This document shows positions 1-6,671 of a stretch of 8,610 nt of DNA, one piece after another. The DNA is from Dysgonomonas sp. (GTDB lineage Bacteria; Bacteroidota; Bacteroidia; Bacteroidales; Dysgonomonadaceae). Positions within the stretch are counted from its first letter, which is position 1. Each line of letters opens with the position of its first letter. The notes beneath the pieces were generated by a model. It saw nothing but the letters and a program-made list of their open reading frames with translations, searched no databases and had not been told where the DNA came from. The translations under genes were made by a program, and so were the position numbers. The stretch spans positions 1 to 8,610 of the forward strand of contig JASLEN010000493.1 in NCBI GenBank assembly GCA_030151105.1, read 5' to 3'.

Positions 1-2345
1 TATCTACCTCTACATACGCCAGACCTAAACATAGGATGGTATCGGTTTCTGGAAAAATTGTTGATGAAAACAACAGACCACTTGAAGCAGTTACTGTACA
101 ATTATTAAATAGCAACTACGGAACATTCACTGATGAAAAGGGAGAATTTGAATTTCATGCAGCTCCTGGACAATATACGATAGCATATTCACTTATAGGC
201 TACGAAATGAATAAGAATTCATTAGAAGTAGGTCATCATAAACAAGTTGCGATCGGCAAAGTCAAGATGCAGTCAAACTCTACAAATCTTGAAGAAGTGA
301 CTGTCTTGGGAAAAAGCAAGGTTAAAGAAATCAGAGAATCGGCTTTCAATGTTGTAGCTATTGACACCAAACAGTTTTACAATAGCAACATGGACATTTC
401 GAAAGTATTAGATAAAATATCAGGTGTCAAAATTCGTGAAGAAGGTGGTGTCGGCTCTGGGGCTCAAGTCACTCTTAATGGATTTTCAGGACGTCATGTC
501 AAAATATTTATGGATGGTGTACCAATGAATCAAGGCTCATCATTTGGCATCAACAATATTCCAGTAAATATGACTGAGCGTGTAGAAGTTTACAAAGGTG
601 TAGTGCCTATCGAATTTGGTGGCGATGCTATTGGAGGAGCTATCAATATTGTAACTAAATACACGCCTAAGACCTATGTAGATGCCTCGTATTCTTATGG
701 TTCATTCAATACGCATCGCTCTAATGCGTCATTTGGAATGACAGACAAAAGTGGACTTCACTTCAGTGTACAAGCCTACCAAAATTATTCTGATAATGAT
801 TATAAAATCACAGCACCTATATTAGATCTAACTAGCGGAAATTTCAATAATGATTGGCGTAAGGTAAAACGTTTTCACGATTCCTATCATAATGAAGCTG
901 TTTTAGCCAAAGTAGGTATCGTAAATAAATCTTGGGCAAATCGAATGTTATTTGGTATTACATATAGTCAAGAGCATGCTGATGTACAAATGCCCAAAAT
1001 CGTAGATATTACGTATGGGGGGAAAAAGCGAAATGCAAAGGTTCTTAGTCCGAACTTTACCTACGAAAAGAAAAATATGTTTATAGACAATCTAGCCTTT
1101 GGTGTAGATGCTGTTTACAATCGCTCTCAAAATCAAAATATAGATACCCTAGCTCGTCAATATAACTGGCTTGGAGAATATAGAGAAACAACATCCAAAG
1201 GAGAGGGAATGAACACATTGGGTAAATACCAGAATGACAACGGCAACGTGGTAGCTCGCCTAAACTACTCGTTCTTAGAAAAACATTATATCACGCTCAC
1301 AAATACTTTCACCACTTATCAACGTAGTAACAAAGACAAATTAGCAGACATAAGACCTGAAGAGGAAGCAAAATATATGAAGAGAAGGAATACTAAAAAC
1401 ATCCTAGGTCTATCGTATAAATTTGTCCTCAATCAAAGATTCAACACTTCTGCTTTTGTTAAATATTATGATGTAAACGTAAAAGCACCCGTTGATGTTT
1501 CTACTTCTACAACTCCTGCTTATGAGCGTCAGGGTAGAAATTCCAATGTCACAGGATATGGCTTGACAATGACGTACTTATTAACAAAAGACTTGCAAGC
1601 TAAAGTTTCAGCAGAAAAATCAGTTAGACTACCTAGTGACACAGAACTATTTGGAGATGAAAGCACAACCTCTGGAGATACTAATCTTAAGCCTGAACAT
1701 AGTCGCAACTTTAACCTAAGTTTAAGTTACGACAAAGTATTTGATCAAGTGCATAGCATTTTCATTGATGGAGGATTTATTTATAGAGATACAAGAGACT
1801 TTATCAGAGCACAAGTGGATTACCAACGCACAGGTGGAATGTTCTTCACCAATCATGGCAAAGTGGTTACAATTGGTTTCGACACAGAAGCTAAATACAT
1901 GTACAAAAATGCTCTGGCAATAGGAGGAAACTTTACTTGGCAAAACATTCGTAACAAAGAAAAATATCTTGTCGATGGACAAGATTCTGACTACTACAAT
2001 GACCGTATGCCCAATATGCCATACTTGTTTTCGAATGTGGATGCAAGCTATACATTCCGAAATTTGATGACAAAACAAGACCAATTTGTGGTAGGATATG
2101 GAATGCGATATATAGGTAGCTTTGACAGATCTTGGAAAGGTTTGCAAGGAAAAGAATACATTGGCATAGATACACAATTATCACACAATTTGTATATCAA
2201 TTATGCAATGAAAGGCGGACGCTACAATGTGGCATTTGAGCTAAACAACTTTACTGACGAACGCTTGTTCGACAACTTCGACCTAGAGAAACCAGGACGA
2301 AATATGGCAGTAAAATTCAGATACTTTTTTCAAAAGGATAAATAA
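1..2345 (+). CDS. TonB-dependent outer-membrane receptor, 5'-partial (probable iron/siderophore importer)
   Basis: Outer-membrane beta-barrel transporter that would use TonB/ExbBD energy to import a ligand, here probably an iron complex. Numbering from the ATG at 36, residues 3-80 are a carboxypeptidase-regulatory-like beta-sandwich (VSGKIVDENNRPLEAVTVQL, then GxFxF and GY motifs). EEVTVLG (86-92) is the TonB-box-like linker. The plug spans about 97-208 (DGVPMNQ, RVEVYKG, GGAINIVTK), and a 22-strand-type barrel follows, with a LNNFTDERLFDNF motif near the C-terminus. The ATG at 36 is probably not the real start. The frame stays open to the left edge, and the preceding codons read STSTYA-RPKHR, which looks like the end of a signal peptide with cleavage after YA. 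The true start should lie a short distance outside the window. Unlike SusC proteins (about 1000 aa), its length of about 770 aa fits siderophore/heme/metal receptors. The DUF4374 lipoprotein gene follows after 34 nt, suggesting one operon. The ligand is inferred, not shown. Confidence 0.9.
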   Translation, partial: STSTYARPKHRMVSVSGKIVDENNRPLEAVTVQLLNSNYGTFTDEKGEFEFHAAPGQYTIAYSLIGYEMNKNSLEVGHHKQVAIGKVKMQSNSTNLEEVTVLGKSKVKEIRESAFNVVAIDTKQFYNSNMDISKVLDKISGVKIREEGGVGSGAQVTLNGFSGRHVKIFMDGVPMNQGSSFGINNIPVNMTERVEVYKGVVPIEFGGDAIGGAINIVTKYTPKTYVDASYSYGSFNTHRSNASFGMTDKSGLHFSVQAYQNYSDNDYKITAPILDLTSGNFNNDWRKVKRFHDSYHNEAVLAKVGIVNKSWANRMLFGITYSQEHADVQMPKIVDITYGGKKRNAKVLSPNFTYEKKNMFIDNLAFGVDAVYNRSQNQNIDTLARQYNWLGEYRETTSKGEGMNTLGKYQNDNGNVVARLNYSFLEKHYITLTNTFTTYQRSNKDKLADIRPEEEAKYMKRRNTKNILGLSYKFVLNQRFNTSAFVKYYDVNVKAPVDVSTSTTPAYERQGRNSNVTGYGLTMTYLLTKDLQAKVSAEKSVRLPSDTELFGDESTTSGDTNLKPEHSRNFNLSLSYDKVFDQVHSIFIDGGFIYRDTRDFIRAQVDYQRTGGMFFTNHGKVVTIGFDTEAKYMYKNALAIGGNFTWQNIRNKEKYLVDGQDSDYYNDRMPNMPYLFSNVDASYTFRNLMTKQDQFVVGYGMRYIGSFDRSWKGLQGKEYIGIDTQLSHNLYINYAMKGGRYNVAFELNNFTDERLFDNFDLEKPGRNMAVKFRYFFQKDK

Positions 2346-2379
2346 TAACATTCAAAACTAAAATTTTAAATAAACAATT

Positions 2380-3675
2380 ATGTTCAAAACAAATGTTTTA
2401 AAACAAAGTCTATCTCTAGCACTTGGGGTAGTATTATTAGGATCATTCTCTGCTTGTAGTAGTGACGATAAGGATGGAGGGGAAGTTAATCCTCCAGCAG
2501 AAGCTAAAAAATCAGCATTCTTGCTTCCTGTCATAGCTGACGGAACAGAATATCTTATTCAAGCAGAAGATGTTAGTAAAGGAACACTGAGAGTAAGAGA
2601 TAACTTCACAGAGTTGAAACAATCTGGTTATACTTGGATTTTTGACAGCAAACATAAAAATGCTCTAGGGTTCATCTATCAACAAGGCGACCCTGGACTA
2701 GGACTAGGATATACAATCAATAGCAAAGGAGAATTTGTTCAAAGTGGACAATTCCAAGTGGCTACTCGTTTCACAACTTATGGCTTCTTCGACACTTATG
2801 CGATCACAATGGTAGGTGGACAGACTCCTGCAGGAGCAGAGTCAACCGTAACTGATGCTGTAACTGCCAACTTCTATGATCTTGAAAAAGGATTAGCAAA
2901 TCACTCTAAAACAATCAGAACACTTGACATTGTAGGAAATGGACAACAAGCTACCTTCTCAGGAGTAGTAGATTGGGTAGATGGACAGTTCCTTACAGGA
3001 TTAGTTGTATCACAACCTCGTGACCCTAATGCGAGCGGAGGTTCTAGCAGTGGAACAATTACTGAGCCAGACAAAGTGTGGGTAGCAGCATTAGACAAAG
3101 ACTTGAACGTAAAACAAATCTATTCTGATGACAGAATTAGTTATTCTGCTGGTCGCTACCGCTCTCAATACTATTCTCAAATCAGCAAATCTGATAATGG
3201 AGATGCTTATGTATTCTCTGGATCGTATGAAGCTACAACAAAACATCCAGCTGGTGTATTGCGTATTGCAAAAGGAGCTAAAGAATTTGATAAAAACTAT
3301 TACTTCAATATTCAAGAGAAAGCTGATGGATTCAAATTCCGTAAAGTATGGCATATCTCTGGAACTAAATTCCTATTGGAGTTCTATAATAAGACTACAA
3401 TTGAGAGCACTTTAGATCCTGCAACTCAATATGGTATTGTAGACACTGATGCTAAAACATTTGCGTGGGTAAAAGGACTACCAAGCAAAGACGCTATTTC
3501 GAATATTGGAATGCCTTCTCCTGCTGATGGTAAAATGTATTTCCCTATCGCAGAAACAGGACAAAGCCCAACTATCTTCATCATCGACCCTGCAACAGCT
3601 ACTGCTGAAAAAGGATTGTCAATTGCAGGTGGTGCTGAAAACATCAGTGCTGTTGGATTGCTAAAAGTTGACTAA
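2380..3675 (+). CDS. DUF4374-type surface lipoprotein, probable partner of the TonB-dependent receptor
   Basis: A 431-aa secreted lipoprotein. Residues 1-25 form a type II signal peptide with hydrophobic core LSLALGVVLLGSFSA and lipidated Cys26. The residues after it (SSDDKDGGE) are acidic and resemble the Bacteroidota lipoprotein export signal, so surface exposure is likely. A Pro/Ala/Lys linker runs to about residue 45. From there the chain shows repeated short beta units (AFLLPVIADGTEYLI, GYTWIFDSKHKNALGFIYQ, GDAYVFSGSY, KFLLEFYNKTT, GKMYFPIAE), compatible with a beta-propeller. Length and pattern fit the DUF4374 family. From memory, the siderophore-binding lipoprotein XusB of Bacteroides thetaiotaomicron belongs to this type and caps its receptor XusA; that link is an analogy here. 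The gene lies 34 nt after the receptor gene, and the ATG at 2380 is preceded by an A/T-rich leader without Shine-Dalgarno. A terminator follows the stop by about 20 nt. Confidence 0.85.
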   Translation: MFKTNVLKQSLSLALGVVLLGSFSACSSDDKDGGEVNPPAEAKKSAFLLPVIADGTEYLIQAEDVSKGTLRVRDNFTELKQSGYTWIFDSKHKNALGFIYQQGDPGLGLGYTINSKGEFVQSGQFQVATRFTTYGFFDTYAITMVGGQTPAGAESTVTDAVTANFYDLEKGLANHSKTIRTLDIVGNGQQATFSGVVDWVDGQFLTGLVVSQPRDPNASGGSSSGTITEPDKVWVAALDKDLNVKQIYSDDRISYSAGRYRSQYYSQISKSDNGDAYVFSGSYEATTKHPAGVLRIAKGAKEFDKNYYFNIQEKADGFKFRKVWHISGTKFLLEFYNKTTIESTLDPATQYGIVDTDAKTFAWVKGLPSKDAISNIGMPSPADGKMYFPIAETGQSPTIFIIDPATATAEKGLSIAGGAENISAVGLLKVD

Positions 3676-3696
3676 TAAATAGTTAGTTAGCGCAAT

Positions 3697-3749
3697 TATA
3701 AAGATAAAAAGAGAGACTATTCATAATAGTCTCTCTTTTTATCTTTATA
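3697..3749. terminator. Bidirectional terminator between convergent genes
   Basis: A perfect 25-bp inverted repeat (arms 3697-3721 and 3725-3749) has a 3-nt loop (CAT). The arm holds a purine run (AAGATAAAAAGAGAGACTAT) opposite a T-rich complement, so each strand ends its stem in CTCTCTTTTTATCTTT-like sequence. It lies 21 nt after the DUF4374 stop. Its right arm overlaps the stop codon of the minus-strand WYL gene (3745-3747), so it can end both converging transcripts. Confidence 0.88.
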
Positions 3750-4767
3750 TATTATTCTCATATCCTTCTATTGTGTTTTTCAAAGTTCTTTTCATCATTC
3801 TCACTAGCGAATTAGGAGACAAGACTCGTACTCCATCTCCATAGCCTAAGAGTACACGCTGAAGCTCATAGTTTGGGATTACTTCTATCTCTAATACAAC
3901 AGAGCCATCCTTAAGCGTCTCTAGCAACTTCTGACTTTTGTGAATAGGTTTGGTTATCACATAAGGAGCATGTTGACGTGTGACTAAAAACACTACCTTT
4001 TCAGGCATTTGGTTGATATTTTTGGTAACCCCTACAATATCATCAAAAAAAGTGAGTGGATCAAAAATCTTATTTTCTCTATATGGTGTATCTTTTGCAA
4101 TCTCCAACGATTGTATTCTATCTAATGCTAGATTCTTAAGCATAGGTGCCCCTTGTTGTATCCCAAATATAAACCAACGATTATTATATTCTTTCAAGAG
4201 ATAGGGGTGGAAACTGAAAGAAGCTGCATCTCTAGCTTTGAATGACTGATAGGTCATTTGTAACGCTTGCTTGGCAACTATGGCTTTGTATATAATATCT
4301 AAATGATTTAGTCCTTGCAGGTTTTCATTCTTTTCGAAATCAATGACAGGTGTGGCTTCAGTTTTGGCAGAGGTAACATGATCTTCTAACCGATTCACAA
4401 TCTCACTCATTTCCGAAAAGTAACCAAAACCTTTAAACTGTCTCAAAACTTCTACCGCCTCTGTCATTACTTTCAGGTCTTGCTCTGACAGTGGCGTATT
4501 GGTTATACTATAATCTTCATCTTCGTATTTGTAATACTTATTATCATACACCACGATAGGAGCATTGTAGCCAAGCTTTTCGCTACGCATTATTTGAATA
4601 TCTCCTTGTATAGTTCTTCTGCTTATACCTTTGTCAATACCCTCATATTCATACAAAGCATCAGAACAAGCATCGATCAGGTCTTCGAGCGTCCATCGCC
4701 TGTATTTATTTCTAAGGCAAGTATCTATTGTTTTGTAACGTAGTAGGGCATTTCTATTTACTGGCAT
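3745..4767 (-). CDS. WYL-domain transcriptional regulator
   Basis: A 340-aa cytoplasmic protein with the usual WYL-regulator layout. Residues 1-70 form an N-terminal winged helix-turn-helix (probable recognition helix in SRRTIQGDIQIMRS, 49-62). A helical linker spans about 92-150. The WYL domain lies at about 155-225, with conserved elements MTYQSF, FHPYLLKEYNNRWFIFG and ALDRIQSLE. A C-terminal WCX-like extension follows (about 256-335). The signature W-Y-L triplet is W-F-I here (198-200). WYL domains are thought to sense ligands such as nucleic acids or nucleotides; neither the ligand nor the target genes can be read from this sequence. The start is supported by MPVNRNALLRYKTID, which looks like the natural N-terminus of Bacteroidales members. 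The gene lies 128 nt after the GH31 gene on the same strand and has its own candidate promoter/operator. No defence genes lie beside it in the window, so a defence role is not supported. Confidence 0.88.
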   Translation of the reverse strand: MPVNRNALLRYKTIDTCLRNKYRRWTLEDLIDACSDALYEYEGIDKGISRRTIQGDIQIMRSEKLGYNAPIVVYDNKYYKYEDEDYSITNTPLSEQDLKVMTEAVEVLRQFKGFGYFSEMSEIVNRLEDHVTSAKTEATPVIDFEKNENLQGLNHLDIIYKAIVAKQALQMTYQSFKARDAASFSFHPYLLKEYNNRWFIFGIQQGAPMLKNLALDRIQSLEIAKDTPYRENKIFDPLTFFDDIVGVTKNINQMPEKVVFLVTRQHAPYVITKPIHKSQKLLETLKDGSVVLEIEVIPNYELQRVLLGYGDGVRVLSPNSLVRMMKRTLKNTIEGYENNI

Positions 4768-4802
4768 AAGCTCTAGATTTGATTTGTGGAACTATCAATG
4801 TA

Positions 4803-4853
4803 TGTGTCATCAGCTACAAATATATAGAAAAGATATTGATAGCTGACGACACA
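4803..4853 (-). promoter_or_regulatory. Candidate promoter/operator of the WYL gene
   Basis: Two 14-nt arms (4803-4816 and 4840-4853) form an inverted repeat with one mismatch, which would be a G-U wobble in minus-strand RNA. Between them, on the minus strand, is TATATTTG (4824 to 4817), matching the Bacteroidota -7 consensus TAnnTTTG, about 50 nt upstream of the WYL start. No well-spaced -33 TTTG is evident. The symmetry around a -7 element suggests an operator, possibly for autoregulation. There is no U-run after the stem on either strand, so an intrinsic terminator for the GH31 transcript is less likely. This is inference from sequence pattern only. Confidence 0.4.
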
Positions 4854-4886
4854 AGTAAGAAATGCTTTCTGATTTAAAGTAGCTAT

Positions 4887-4896
4887 ATCAGCTGAT
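4887..4896. repeat. 10-bp palindrome sharing the TCAGCT core of the nearby inverted repeat
   Basis: ATCAGCTGAT is a perfect palindrome touching the stop codon of the GH31 gene. The core TCAGCT/AGCTGA also occurs in each arm of the inverted repeat at 4803-4853, giving three sites in under 90 nt. It could be an accessory operator half-site pair or chance in A/T-rich DNA. Confidence 0.35.
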
Positions 4897-6494
4897 TAAT
4901 TTGTTTTTTCAAAAAATGGAAGCCTAGAAATTGGAGCCGCTACTTTTATAGTCTGCCCTCCTTTGTAGGTTTTATTTGCATCATCTTTCCATCTTCCTTT
5001 AGGTAGTTTCACTGTACGTTCAACTCCAGAAGTCAGGATGGGAGCAACTAGGAACTTTTCTCCTAACATAAATTGGTCCGAACATTCTTCAAAACCCTCA
5101 TTTGGAAAACTATACTCCATACTTCTAATAATAGGCTCACCCGTTTGTGATGATTTTTTAGCATAATCTAAAATATAATCTCCAAATTTTTCGTGCAGTT
5201 GCGCCGCTTCTACCACAATATCTAGATGTTCTTTATCCAAAATACGCCATGGAGCAACAGAAAATTGCATCATCGGCATCAAAGCATGAGTTTGCGCAGA
5301 ACGCACAATCAGTTCTTGATCGAAAGCATCAGAACTGATATTTAAGAACGCACTAAACTGACCTCCTCCAATCATATCTGGACAAGTATATGCATGTCCA
5401 AGCAAGCCAGCCACTGTCATCTGAGGAATAAGCATTGATGTTGCATTCCACGAATAATCTTTATCACCTAGACGTTGTACGAGTTCAGTTCCACCTAGCT
5501 TCCAAGATGTTCTCAATTCATTGAAAGGAAATTCTTTACCAAATGCTGCCCAAGCTTCCGTAAAATCATTGTTATTGGCGTTGGAATCGTGATATTTATA
5601 TTCGCCTAGCATATAACCAACGTCTGCTCCATCAAATTTAAACCCATCTATTCCATACTTTTCTTGTGCACCTTTCAACTGCTTTCTCAAATAATCTACT
5701 GCTGCAGGATTGGTCATATCATAACATGCACTAAAACCATTCCACCAATAAATGATTGCAGGCTTCCCATTTTTGTCTTTGACCAAGAAATTCTTTTGAG
5801 CCAACTCTCTAAACTCTTGACTATCTGGCGACACATAAGGACACACCCACACCATCACACTGAAACCCTGTGCATGGAGTTGATCGGTCATAGCTTTGGC
5901 ATCAGGAAATTTTTCGAGCCTAAACTCAAAATTGCCATAATAGCGCTGCCAATTATCATCAATCATAAAAATACCAGTAGGCAAATTGCTTGCAATAATA
6001 TCATCTGCGTATTTTAGTATATCTGCTTGATTTTGATCATACATCAATTCTATCCATGTGTTATACTGGGGCTTGGAGAAGAAATCAGCCTCAGGAATAA
6101 CTCCTGTGGGAGGGAAATACTTCTTACTCGCAGTCAAGTAGGCATCTCGTAAGGTTTTCCCTCCTTGTTCTGCAACTACTTTTTCTCCAAATCTAGAAGA
6201 TACTATTAAGGTATAATTAGAGAACTGGAATTTGAACGGCTTATCAGCCCATACAATTCTACCTTTATTAGACAAAAAAAGTGGGACTTGCTGATTGTTA
6301 AAGTTCTCTCGTTCTAAATCATAAACCCTAGTTGTTGTTTTAAAAGGCATTTCATGTCCTAAACCAACTAGCGCTCCCCACCATCTTTCATTCTCCAAAG
6401 CTGGTATCTTACTCACCACCTCATTCTGAGAGAAAATTGATTGTGATGAAAGTAATGAAGCAACAATTAACAATGCGCAAAGAATGTTTTTCAT
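4896..6494 (-). CDS. Exported GH31 family glycoside hydrolase (alpha-glycosidase type)
   Basis: A 532-aa enzyme predicted to hydrolyse an alpha-linked sugar by a retaining mechanism, probably in the periplasm. Residues 1-23 are a Sec signal peptide ending SIFSQ, without a lipobox. About 24-140 form a short N-terminal beta region. The TIM barrel starts at YNTWIELMYDQ (144-154) and includes GIFMIDDNWQRYYG (174-187) and VMVWVCPYV (213-221). The likely nucleophile is D288 in FKFDGAD and the likely acid/base is D344 in RLGDKDYSW. A small C-terminal beta domain follows (EKFLVAPILTSG, LPKGRWKD). It is shorter than typical GH31 alpha-glucosidases and alpha-xylosidases (700-900 aa). The KFDGAD motif recalls the MYORG/alpha-galactosidase branch more than classic WxDMNE enzymes, so the sugar is uncertain. 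The gene lies downstream of susC/susD on the same strand, so it probably acts on oligosaccharides imported by that pair. No clear Shine-Dalgarno precedes the ATG. Confidence 0.88.
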   Translation of the reverse strand: MKNILCALLIVASLLSSQSIFSQNEVVSKIPALENERWWGALVGLGHEMPFKTTTRVYDLERENFNNQQVPLFLSNKGRIVWADKPFKFQFSNYTLIVSSRFGEKVVAEQGGKTLRDAYLTASKKYFPPTGVIPEADFFSKPQYNTWIELMYDQNQADILKYADDIIASNLPTGIFMIDDNWQRYYGNFEFRLEKFPDAKAMTDQLHAQGFSVMVWVCPYVSPDSQEFRELAQKNFLVKDKNGKPAIIYWWNGFSACYDMTNPAAVDYLRKQLKGAQEKYGIDGFKFDGADVGYMLGEYKYHDSNANNNDFTEAWAAFGKEFPFNELRTSWKLGGTELVQRLGDKDYSWNATSMLIPQMTVAGLLGHAYTCPDMIGGGQFSAFLNISSDAFDQELIVRSAQTHALMPMMQFSVAPWRILDKEHLDIVVEAAQLHEKFGDYILDYAKKSSQTGEPIIRSMEYSFPNEGFEECSDQFMLGEKFLVAPILTSGVERTVKLPKGRWKDDANKTYKGGQTIKVAAPISRLPFFEKTN

Positions 6495-6609
6495 ATCTGT
6501 TTTATTTATTAAAAAATCGAACCTTCAATATACGTATTTTTAGAACATTTCATTAAGAAATAAGAAAATAGACATACGACAAGCATATATTTTGTGAAAG
6601 CAAGAGTTA
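6495..6609 (-). promoter_or_regulatory. Upstream leader of the GH31 gene, promoter not resolved
   Basis: This 115-nt A/T-rich stretch separates the susD terminator hairpin from the GH31 start. It is long enough for a separate promoter. On the minus strand I find only partial matches to the -7 consensus (for example TATATTGA, 6532 to 6525) and no convincing paired -33 element. The last bases before the ATG are rich in A and T (TTTTTTAATAAATAAAACAG), typical of Bacteroidota leaders. Confidence 0.2.
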
Positions 6610-6643
6610 AAATAATAGGGGGACTAAACTCCCCCTATTATTT
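6610..6643 (-). terminator. Hairpin terminator/attenuator after susD
   Basis: A perfect 14-bp stem (6610-6623 with 6630-6643) with a 6-nt loop has five G-C pairs next to the loop and an A/T-rich base. Read on the minus strand, the 3' arm ends CTATTATTTTAAC, a short U-rich end. It begins 28 nt after the susD stop codon and lies before the GH31 gene, so it could end most susCD transcripts or act as partial attenuator or 3' stabiliser. Confidence 0.7.
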
Positions 6644-6671
6644 AATAAATTATCTAAATCTCTATTTTCAA

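Noticed and set aside
36..38. ATG at 36 as the true start of the TonB-dependent receptor
   Set aside because: The frame is open to the left edge, the protein from 36 has no signal peptide, and the upstream codons (STSTYA) look like a signal-peptide end.
1722..2184. Open frames on the minus strand inside the receptor gene
   Set aside because: They are antisense to a well-supported coding region, overlap each other, and show no recognisable domain.
2901..3644. Several short open frames overlapping the DUF4374 gene on both strands
   Set aside because: All lie within a full-length supported gene and have low-complexity or Cys/Ser-rich translations without family features.
4803..4853. Inverted repeat as an intrinsic terminator of the GH31 transcript
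   Set aside because: No U-run follows the stem on the minus strand and the loop region is long; an operator reading fits better, though a processing or stability element remains possible.
5664..6017. 117-codon plus-strand open frame inside the GH31 gene
   Set aside because: It is antisense to the catalytic region and its translation resembles no protein family.
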